Assembly (NCBI RefSeq): GCF_037893015.1
Contig: NC_133666.1
Coordinates: 256,004,294 to 256,068,293, forward strand
DNA from: Macrotis lagotis
Taxonomy: Eukaryota; Chordata; Mammalia; Peramelemorphia; Peramelidae
Direction: 5' to 3'
DNA: 64,000 nt
Positions within the stretch are counted from its first letter, which is position 1, and each line of letters begins with the position of its first letter. Positions 55,897-64,000 of this stretch are shown piece after piece. The notes under the pieces are model-generated. The model was not told the DNA's origin. It was given only the letters and a program-made list of their open reading frames with translations, and did no database searches. The position numbers and the translations under genes were made by a program.

Positions 55897-56429
55897 GTAT
55901 TAATGTTACTGCATAGGCTATCTCTACTTCAAATAAAATGAGGCTCTCATTGATATCTTAAGCCCTTCTTCAGCTAAAAATCTTCTATTTTCATGATATT
56001 TTCAAATTCTTCTAGTCAGAGTCAGGATAAAAATTGTAAGAGGTCAATCTTTTTTTTTCCAAGTTTACAAGAGATTTTACATTATGGAATGCAGGATTGG
56101 AAAGCAAAATAAAATAGAACTGAACACAAAATCTTAAATCTAGACCTTCATCTTAATTATTTCTTACTTAAAAATTAGGGATATGACTATGAATATGAAA
56201 TTCTTTTCAGTGTCCTAATGGTTAGAATTTATGAAATTTCAAATGAAACACTGAGAATCTTGGATTCTAATAGGAAGAATAATCTCTTCAGGGCCTGTAA
56301 TGGAGTTCCTTTTTCATCATTTGTCAGGGCATCTCATTTTGGGGCTCTAGGCTGTTGAGGGTGAATAAGGAAGAATGGAAATCAGAAATTGGAATGCAAA
56401 GAAAGTCACTCTCATCCTAGAAGCCCACA
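55897..56429. other. Intergenic, nothing recognised
   Basis: AT-rich, no repeat or frame recognised. Confidence 0.35.
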
Positions 56430-57258
56430 TAAAATAAAGATTTTAACCCTGGCTTCAATGATCACATTGGTGCAGAATACTTCCAAATCTAAATTGTCAT
56501 CTTTAATCTTACCTTTAATCTCAGTTCCACTTTTTCATCTAATTGGTAGACATCTCCAACTGGATAACTTGCTGAAATCTCAAACTTAAAATGCTCCAAA
56601 ATGAACTCACCATCTTCCTTCCAAAATATGCTTCTCCTTCAAAATTCCCTTCATTCAACTATGATTCAAACCCAGGGGCATCTTTGATTCTTGTCTCTCC
56701 AAGTCCTCAAATCTGATCAATTGATAAGTCCTATTGATTCTCCCTCCACAATATCTATCATCTCCTCCCCTCCATTTCCAAATGGGAGGGAGGAGGAGAA
56801 GGATGGAGAGATGATAGGTACTGTGCTAAATGCTTTTTTACAAATATCACCTCATTTGATTATCACAATGTTGGAAGTTAGACACTATTTTCATCAATTT
56901 ACAGCTGAGGAACCTGAGACAAACAGAGATGAAGTGACTTGCCCAGGATCATATAGCTAGTAAATGTCCAAGGTCAGCTCTGAACTTGGGTCTTTCTGCT
57001 TCCAGGCTCAACATTTTATCCATGATGTCATCAGGTGCAACCATCACTTCTCACCTGAACTATTTTATTAGCCTCTTAGATCTTCTTGACTCCAGTCTTT
57101 CTCCTCTCTAATTTATTTGTTTCTACTCAATAATCTTCCTAATATAGACAGATCTTCTGACAACCATAATACTCTTTTGCTCAAAAATGTTAATGACTTC
57201 TTGATATTTAAGGCATTCTACATGCTGACTCCAATTTACCCTTCAGTCTTATTTTAGA
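56430..57258 (+). mobile_element. L2 LINE 3' region, split by a MIR
   Basis: Order: atgaactcaccatcttccttcc, gattcttgtctctccaagtcctcaaatctgatcaattgataagtcctattgattctccctccacaatatc, then after the MIR aactattttattagcctcttag, agtctttctcctctctaatttat, ttgctcaaaaatgttaatgacttc, taaggcattctacatgctgactcc. This matches L2 upstream of its 3' terminus. Confidence 0.7.
56810..57050 (-). repeat. MIR SINE within L2
   Basis: Antisense MIR order: actgtgctaaatgctttttta, acctcatttgattatcacaatg, acagctgaggaacctgagac, gaagtgacttgcccaggatcatatagctag. Confidence 0.75.
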
Positions 57259-57469
57259 ATCAATAAAAGAGATAGAAAATAACCCTCGGATCCTAGAGCA
57301 CATGGTACTTATTTAGATCTTCTGTTCTATCAGGTCATGCACAAACCTCTAGGATAATTGTAGAATTCGCCAGTGAGTGGCTGTCAATACTAATTGGTGG
57401 TCAAATTAATTTTCTTATCTGTTGGAACTCACTGGAGGATATTATATAAGATGTAATTCTAAATCTTTT

Positions 57470-59600
57470 CCCTACCAACTTGCCCACCAATGAGGAAGCA
57501 AAGTTTTCACTCTTTGCAGATGACATGATGGTATCCTTAGAGAACCTGAGGAAATCATCTAAAAAACTTCTTGAAACAACTAACAAATTCAGCAAAGTAG
57601 TAGGATATAAAATAAACCCACATAAATCATCAGTATTTCTATATATGAACAACAAAACCTGAGAGCAAGAGATAGAAAGAGAAATTCCATAGACAACATT
57701 AATACTTGGGGGTTTACCTCCTAGGGCAAACCCAGAAACTATATGAACACAATTATAAAGCACTTCTCACCCAAATAAAGTCAGATCTAAATAATTGAAA
57801 AAATGTCAGTTGTTCTTGGTTAGGTCGATCCAATATAATAAAAATGACAATTCTAACCAGATTAAATTACTTATTCAGTGCCATACCAATCAAACTAACA
57901 AATAATTATTTTACTGAGCTAGAAAAAAATAGTACAAAATTCATCTGGAGCAACAAAAGGTCAAGAATTGCAAGGGAGGGGTGGCTGGATTGAGCAGTGG
58001 ATAGAGCACTGGCCCTGGAGTCAGGAGTACCTGAGTTTGGCTTCAGCCTCAGACACTTAGTAATTGCTTAGTAATGTGGTCTTGGACAAACCACTTAATC
58101 CAATTTGTCTTGCAAAAACCTAAACAACAACAAAAAAGGAATTGCAAGGGAACTGATGAAAAAAATGTAAAGGAAGGTGGCCTAGCTCTACTAGATCTAA
58201 AACTATACTACAAAGCAGCAGTCATCAGAACTGCTTGGTACTGATTAAGAAAAGAGGAATGGATCAGAACATTATGATAGGTTCAAAAGAAACTGCAGTA
58301 AATGACTACAGTAATCTACTGTTTGACAAACCCAAAGACATTAGCTGCTAGGAAAAGAAGTCACTATCTAATAAAAATTATTTGGACAACTGGAAAATAG
58401 TATGGCAAAAACTACATATAGACCCACATCTCACACCCTATACCAAAATAAGGTCAAAATTGGCACAGGATTTAGACATAAAGGGTAACACAGTAGATAA
58501 ATTAACAGACCAAGAACTACTCTATCTATCAGATCTATGGAAAGGGGACAAATTTATGACCAAACAAAAAATAGAGTACATTATAAACTGTAAAATGAAT
58601 GATTTTGATTATATTAAATTAAGAAATATTTGCACTAATAAAATCAATGCTGCAAAAATTAGAAGGAAAGCAGAAAGCTGGGACACTATCTTCACAACTA
58701 GGAGTTCTGATAAAGGTCACATTTCTAAAATATATAGAGAATTACATAAAATTTATAAGTTGAAGTTATTCCCCAATTGATAAATGGTCAAAGGACATAA
58801 ATGTTTTTAAATGAAGAAATTAAAGCTATATATAATCATATTAAAATGCATCAATGTTGGAGAGATCATGGGAGGATTAGGATGTAAATGCATTGCTGGT
58901 AGAGTTGTGAAGTGATACAACCATTCTGGAGAGCAATATGGAGCTATGCCCAAAGGGCAATAAGACTGTTCATACCTTTTAACCCAACAATTCCAACTCT
59001 AGGTCTATATCCAGAAGAAATCATTTTAAAAATGGGAAAATTCCCAATGTTCCAAAATATTCATTGCAGCTCTTTTTGTAGTGGCAAAGAATTGGAAATT
59101 GATGGGATGCTCATCAGTTGGGGAATGGCTAAGCAAGTTATGGTACATGAATACTATGGAATACAATAGTTCTACTGGATCTGATGTTGGGTAAAGGGAG
59201 TAGAACCAAGAGAACATTGTACACATCAACAACATTGTGAGATGAACAACCCTGTTGGATGCAGCTGCTATCAGCAGTCCAGAGAGCTTGGAAACTGCAT
59301 TAGACCAGTTATGGACAATTCTATTCCCATACAGAGGAAGAAAAACAAAACAAAACAAAATAAAAAATTCTTCAGAATCAACACTACATTCACTTTTTTA
59401 AAATTATCTCATGTATTTTTCCCTTAATCCTAATATTTCATACTGAAAATGACTAATCTGTAAACATGTTTAATACAAATGTGTATGTACAATATTCACC
59501 ACTGTTCACCACTGAGGGGAGGGGGTAGGAAGGGAGGGTGGAAGGAAATTTTGTAAACATAAAAATATACATAGGTATATGGATGAATGTTGAAATATTT
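57470..59600 (+). mobile_element. 5'-truncated older L1 with a SINE inside
   Basis: Starts within the reverse transcriptase: [19 protein letters not shown] near 57505-57560 and [15 protein letters not shown] follow in an open frame. Next come AILTRLNY-type segments, the ORF2 late region (open frame 58382-58780 with KIRSKLAQDLDIKGN and DLWKGDKFMTK), and the C-terminal IQPFWRAIWSYAQRA (58912-59169). The 3' end has ggggagggggtaggaagggaggg (59516-59540). More diverged from the 11.3-kb L1 than the 27.4-kb copy is. Confidence 0.88.
57965..58151 (+). mobile_element. Short marsupial SINE in L1, 13-bp target duplication
   Basis: Body 57978-58138. gaattgcaaggga flanks it at 57965-57977 and 58139-58151. 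Confidence 0.9.
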
Positions 59601-59629
59601 TCATAACATCCTTTAGGAAAAATGAAGTA

Positions 59630-59925
59630 TCAGTTGAAAAAACTGCTGGGAAAACAGAAAAGCACTTTGACAGAAATTAGGTTTAAACTTTAGACCAGGT
59701 GGAGGAGATGCTTCCTATGAGTAGGAAGAAAATTGTTAGTCAAACAATGAATAAAATTGACCACAAAAAATTAAATAGCAAATTTATTACCAACTTGAAA
59801 AGCTTTAGCACTGATAAAATCAATAAAGTTATGATAAGAAAGGAAGTGACCAAGTGATTAAAAACAATCTTTAAATTAAATGTATCTGACAATCATTTGA
59901 TAGCTAAGATTTTTTAGGTAAGTTG
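59630..59925 (+). mobile_element. Old L1 ORF2 fragment
   Basis: Has aaaaactgctgggaaaacagaaaagcactttgacagaaattaggtttaaac and cttgaaaagctttagcactgataaaatcaataaag, which parallel 16.66-16.96 kb. Confidence 0.6.
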
Positions 59926-60055
59926 CTTTTACTTTACTTAACCTCAGTTACCTTATCTGTATGTAGAGAATTCATCACATGGAACATGTATGGAGATGGG
60001 TCTGAGCCCTGACCCACTGCTGAAGTACAAGCATGATCAGACTCTCCTGACTGAT

Positions 60056-60237
60056 CCCCTTCTTTCTCTGTTTTTTTTTTTTGTTTTGTTTTTAAGGCAA
60101 ATGGGGTTAAGTGGCTTGCCCAAGGCCACACAGTTAGGTAATTATTAAGTGTCTGAGACCTGATTTGAACCCACTACTCCTGACTCCAAGGCCAGTGCTT
60201 TATCCACTACACCATCTAGCCACCCCCTTCTTTCTCT
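60056..60237 (-). mobile_element. Short marsupial SINE, antisense, 14-bp target duplication
   Basis: Body 60070-60223. ccccttctttctct at 60056-60069 and 60224-60237. Confidence 0.9.
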
Positions 60238-60529
60238 CTGAAGAGAGGCTATGTCAAACATAATCAGTGATTGTGTCACTCATTAAGTAGACTTGAAAAG
60301 GAGAGGAAAAGTTTGCCTCTCTTTCCTCCCTTTTGATCACAAGACTTGGGGCTCTACTAGCTCTTCTTCGAACTTCTGGAGAGAGGAATTTCCACAATTT
60401 GAAAACTGAAAAGATTGGACTGGATGATCTCCAATGTCCATTTTATCTCTACTATACTATAATTTATAAACAGATGCGAAATAAAGTTATCAGAACAATG
60501 AAAGTATTACATACAAGGAAAATGTGTAG

Positions 60530-60552
60530 GAGGTGGTGGTGGTGGTGGTGGC
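60530..60552. repeat. (GGT)n microsatellite
   Basis: About seven ggt units. Confidence 0.9.
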
Positions 60553-61155
60553 CATAGCAATTCCCCTATGGAAGAGCCCCAAGGAGTCTGCTTCCTGAAA
60601 AACATGATGGTCTAAGATGGAAGAATCTTTCTCCCTGATTTGGAGGACATGGGATCATGTCCTCATAGCTAGCCAGGTGATGAAGAGAAGACTTTTTGGC
60701 TGACTGCACATCTAGGTAGAAGTGAGGTGTACCCAGAAGTCATTCAGGACCCTGCCTTTGGTTTGGGGATAAGGTATTTCTCTCACATGTCATCATGACT
60801 TTGTGGAAGCAGGATCCCCAGCCTCTTACCCATGAGAGATTATAATACCTTTCCTCCTTCTTTTACTTATGGAGGAAAAATATCCCAGAATAAAAAATGA
60901 ATACTGTATAATTATTATGATCAAGGTTGATACTGAGAAAGAGATATGAGAATGCACCTCTTTCTTTCCTTTGCAGATATAGGGTTTCGAAATACAGCAT
61001 ATTCTGTTGGACTTGATTAATTGGTTAAATTGCTAAAGTACTTGTTTTCTTACCTTGCCTCTTTTTTGGTTATTAGGCTCTCTAGGTAGGGATGGAGGAG
61101 AGAAACATTGGGAAATGATGCTGATATAAGACGAAAGAAAAAAACATTTTAAAGA
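60553..61155. other. Intergenic, nothing recognised
   Basis: No repeat or frame recognised. Confidence 0.35.
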
Positions 61156-61156
61156 G

Positions 61157-61324
61157 TGCAGATAATAGAACAGCTTGGTGGTACAATGGTTAGAGCATAG
61201 ACCCTGGAGTCAGGAGAACCTGAGTTCAAATCTGACCTCAGACACTTAATGCTTACTTAACTGTGTGACCTTGGGTATATCACTTAACCTCATTGCCTTG
61301 CAAAAATAAAAAAAAAAGAACGCA
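61157..61324 (+). mobile_element. Short marsupial SINE, diverged
   Basis: Body about 61167-61313 (gaacagcttggtggtacaatggttagagc...gccttgcaaaaataaaa). Flanks gtgcagata / acgcagaca are a likely diverged duplication. Confidence 0.75.
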
Positions 61325-61454
61325 GACACTTTTGTAGGCTAAATTTTAATTAGATAGTTTTGTACAACTCATTTATCAGTTTTGGGGTTGATTTTGTTTG
61401 GATTTTCTAGGTAATTTTCCTGTCACCTACAAACATTGATTTTTTTTGACCTGT

Positions 61455-61631
61455 AATTACTAGAATTTCTTCCTTTTCTTTTTTCTTTTTTTTTTTGTAA
61501 GGCAATGAGGTTAAGTGTCTTGCCCAAGGTCACACAGCTAGGTAATTATTAAGTGTCTGAGGCCACTCCTGACTCCAGGGCCAGTGCTCTATCCACTGTG
61601 TCACCTAGCCACCCCAATTATTAGAAATTCT
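61455..61631 (-). mobile_element. Short marsupial SINE, antisense
   Basis: Body 61471-61615, flanked by aattactagaatttct and aattattagaaattct (14 of 16 identical). It lacks part of the middle before actcctgactccagg. Confidence 0.85.
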
Positions 61632-61759
61632 AATTATAGCAAATAAAAGGAATGAAGACTCTTTTTCTTATCTTTTCCAAGATAAAAAAAATCTGTTTTT
61701 TAACTGCTCCTCATGTATCATATTCTCCATTTCTCTTAATGTACTGGTTGCCTTCTTAG

Positions 61760-62080
61760 AGATTATGTCTTTCCTAAAGTGTAGTTTCCAGAACCAAAGA
61801 CACTACTCCGAGTATGGTCTGACCAGGGCAGTACAATTACCTGCCTCTCTTTGGACACTATGGCTTTCTTAGGAATGTGTAGAGTAGTACCATTACCTAA
61901 TATTGTCTGAATTTCTAGTCCACTAAAACCCCTAGACGATTTTCACTAAAACTTTTGACTAGATTACCCCCTGTGGTACTCATGAAGTTGATTTTTGGAA
62001 ACCTAACTTTGCTTACTTTTTATGTCAAAGATTTTTATGTTTTCATTTCAAATTGAGTTTCATGTGCTGGAACTACTTAA
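61760..62080 (-). mobile_element. CR1/L3-type LINE fragment, antisense
   Basis: Has ccagaaccaaagacactactccgagtatggtctgaccagggcag, tgcctctctttggacactatgg, ctagtccactaaaacccctagacg and actcatgaagttgatttttgg, an order I know from CR1/L3 antisense copies. Confidence 0.55.
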
Positions 62081-62329
62081 AAATTTTTTCTTGGTGGCAC
62101 TGGGTCTTTTAAAGTATCTAATTAATGTTTATGTTCATTCACCTTAATTCATTCACCCTTTGACTCCTTTAACGGAGTTATTTCTTGTGACCATTTGGGG
62201 AAGTACTTCTTTTCAGGATCAGATGGCTTCCACATTTGCATCTCCCACAAAAGGAACTAAAAGAACATTCTATTCACCTACTTTTATCAGGGGAATGCCT
62301 CTCATACAGTGATAATCTGCTTGGATGCA

Positions 62330-63020
62330 TTGCTCAGTAGTTAGCAAATTCTCATTCCATCTTTCATTCCCCATCTCAATAACATCAAATCATAGACTGT
62401 CCAAAAAAGCAAACCCCAATCTTCCTCCCCTGCTACTTTCTATCTTATCCTTGTCCATTGCATCTCTGCCCTATTTCATGCCCTACTCCATATCTGCCCA
62501 CTTCCTCTGAACCTTCTGGAACTATCATGTTTCATTTCAAACTTTTTCTTCTAATGCTTTTTCCATCTTCTGGTTGATATTGAGACCTGCTTTCTATGAA
62601 TGACATTGTAACCTAGGTTTTTCTCTCCACTACTGGTTGCATCTTTTCTCATCTCCCAATTTACTGATTCCAGAGAGGGAGTCAAGAGTCCTACTTGCTC
62701 CCAGCTGCCATGTCTAAATTCTCTGTCCACTGCCACTGATCAACATCATCTTTGCGATTCACTTTATTCAAATTTATAATAGAATCCACATCTTTCTGGC
62801 TGTTATCAACTGAGTCCCCCAGGACATTTCCCCTTGTTTCTAAGTAATTTCAGACCCTGGCTTATTGCTTTTCTCTGTACCTCAATTCCTAATCTCCTAC
62901 TAGGGGATTTTAACATATACGTTGACATTCCCACAAAGACCCTAAACTTCCAATTACTAAAATTAAATTTACTTAACTCCCTTGGCATTCATCTCAGGAA
63001 GCTAAGCAGAAGACCTTGAG
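62330..63020 (+). mobile_element. L2 LINE endonuclease-region fragment
   Basis: The open frame at 62834-63019 contains LLLGDFNIYVDIP, the GDFN-type endonuclease motif with the following V-D typical of L2/CR1-clade proteins. The upstream 500 bp is pyrimidine-rich L2-like sequence (for example ccttgtccattgcatctctgccc). L2 copies are usually only 3' ends, so an internal piece is less common. Confidence 0.55.
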
Positions 63021-63214
63021 TCCCTTGTTTTTCCTCTTATGCTGACTAGCATGGTGGAGATGAAGCAATTACATGGAAAGTCCCCTGGCTATTTTTGTTG
63101 CCCTTCCTTCCCTTGCCTTTCTCTATTTCCCAACATGGAGAGATGACCATTAACACTTGAGCAATGAATGACTCTGGTTACTGATCCATGACCTGCTTTT
63201 CTTTTCTTTATTTT

Positions 63215-63692
63215 TCAATGAAAGATATTTGAGTTTTACAAATTTACCCCTATTCTTGCTTCCCCACCACTCCCCACAAAAGGCAGTCTGTTAATCTTTA
63301 CATTTTTTCCATGGTATGCATTGATCTAAGTTGAATGTGATGAGAGAGAAATCATATCCTTAAGGAAGAAAAATAAAGTATAAACAAAATTACATAATAA
63401 GGTAATTTTTTCCCCCTAAATTGAAGGTAATAGTCTTTAGTCTTTGTTCAAACTCCACAATTCTTTCTCTGGATACAGATGATATTCTTCATTGCAGACA
63501 GCCCCAAATTGTCCCTGATTGTTGCACTGATGGAATGAGCAAGTCCATCAAGGGTGATGATCACCCCATGTTGGTGTTAGGGTGTACAATATTTTTCTGG
63601 TTCTGCTCATCTTGCTCAGCATCAGTTCATGCAAATCCTTCCAGGCTTCCCTGAATTCCCCTCCCTCCTGGTTCCTTTCTTTTTTTTTTGGT
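63215..63692 (-). mobile_element. L1 3' end, antisense
   Basis: Begins with the antisense L1 terminus (tgagttttacaaatttacccctattcttgc) and continues into antisense 3' UTR and ORF2 end: cagatgatattcttcattgcagacagccccaaattgtccc, atgagcaagtccatcaagg and gttctgctcatcttgctcagcatcag, the reverse complement of 17.6-17.8 kb. It is 5'-truncated at about 63690. Confidence 0.85.
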
Positions 63693-63744
63693 TAATATGA
63701 TTTTATACATTACTAAAATATTCTTTAAGAGTAAACATAAGGGG

Positions 63745-64000
63745 GATGCGCTGCCCCCAGAGCCCCCCGAAGGGTCACCCCGTCCTCCCGGGTGGCTGCA
63801 CCCCGCAGCTGCCAACACCCCGGGCTCCCCGGCGGTCTCTCCCCCGAAGGCTCCCGGGGGGCGCCGAGGCCTCGCCCCCAGAACCGGCCATCCCGCGGGG
63901 GAGGGGGGCCGGGGTTTCTAGGGCGTCCACCCCCAGTCTCTCCCGGTCCCCTCTCCCACATTCTCCTTTACCCAATTAACCTCCGGAGCCCCACTACCCA
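63745..64000. promoter_or_regulatory. CpG-rich island at the window edge
   Basis: I count about 20 CpG dinucleotides in roughly 250 bp, with repeated CCCCGG, GGCGCC and CCGCGG strings, against almost none in the flanking AT-rich DNA. Several short frames overlap here on both strands (63627-63979), as expected of stop-poor GC-rich sequence; none carries a recognisable domain. It may be the start of a promoter CpG island or of a GC-rich retroelement 5' end; the sequence is cut off at 64000. Confidence 0.6.

Noticed and set aside
63627-63979. Several overlapping frames near the right edge on both strands
   Set aside because: All lie in the CpG-rich block. Overlap on both strands and lack of domains point to GC bias; a real first exon cannot be judged without the next sequence.
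1-64000. CRISPR array, operons, riboswitches, prophage or plasmid features
   Set aside because: Repeat types, microsatellites and LINE/SINE density are those of a mammalian chromosome. No spaced short-repeat array or prokaryotic gene order is present.
1-64000. A previously undescribed multi-gene system
   Set aside because: Every longer open frame resolves to a retroelement or a shadow of one. Remaining sequence shows no coding signal that I can support.

Overview
This is a eukaryotic, mammalian, intergenic or intronic window made almost entirely of retroelements. I find no intact host protein-coding gene. The repeat types point to a marsupial. A short tRNA-derived SINE of about 145 bp occurs at least 18 times; its head reads GGGGCAGCTAGGTGGCRCAG and its tail TTGCCTTGCAAAAA. 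There are also longer MAR/MIR-like SINEs, a marsupial-type L1, RTE-type LINE pieces, and old L2, CR1/L3 and MIR fragments. The abundance of the short SINE (it resembles WSINE1 as I know it) suggests an Australian, perhaps dasyurid-like, marsupial; the species is inference.

Layout. 1-11.3 kb: old SINE, CR1/L3 and L2 fragments, then a nest of degraded L1 copies (4.6-8.2 kb) that contains a 7SL (SRP) RNA pseudogene joined directly to L1 sequence. 11.316-18.071 kb: a nearly full-length L1 on the + strand with a perfect 15-bp target-site duplication, a GC-rich 5' UTR, ORF1 and ORF2 (both broken by frameshifts) and an unusually long purine-rich spacer between them. 18-27 kb: AT-rich DNA with minus-strand CR1/L3 pieces, L2 tails and SINEs. 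27.04-27.37 kb: RTE fragment. 27.39-30.6 kb: a 5'-truncated L1 interrupted by three SINEs, with a fourth in its tail. 31.48-31.77 kb: a short L1 insertion with the inversion left by twin priming. 32-46 kb: mostly unique DNA, including a repeat-poor stretch at 34.13-36.95 kb, plus SINEs, an RTE fragment and a Tigger-like DNA transposon end. 46-50.8 kb: SINEs, old repeats and microsatellites.

50.811-51.151 kb is a solitary LTR with a 4-bp target duplication. 51.432-55.155 kb is a young endogenous retrovirus on the minus strand. It has paired 393-bp LTRs differing at two positions, a tRNA-Lys-type primer site, a splice donor, a 5' gag portion, a large deletion running from capsid into the integrase end, and a type-D/gamma-like env remnant that is multiply broken. 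55.2-63.7 kb holds microsatellites, L2 with an inserted MIR, an L1 copy with a SINE in it, more SINEs, an L2 endonuclease fragment and a minus-strand L1 3' end. The last 250 bp are strongly CpG-rich and run off the edge; this could be the edge of a promoter island.

No genes act together here as a pathway. What the window records is layered retrotransposition: L1 enzymes plausibly mobilised the SINEs and the 7SL copy, which carry A-rich tails and target duplications typical of L1-driven insertion. I found no convincing undescribed biological system. The most unusual items are the 7SL-L1 junction, the composite defective retrovirus, the twin-primed L1, SINE copies with duplicated heads, and the edge CpG island.
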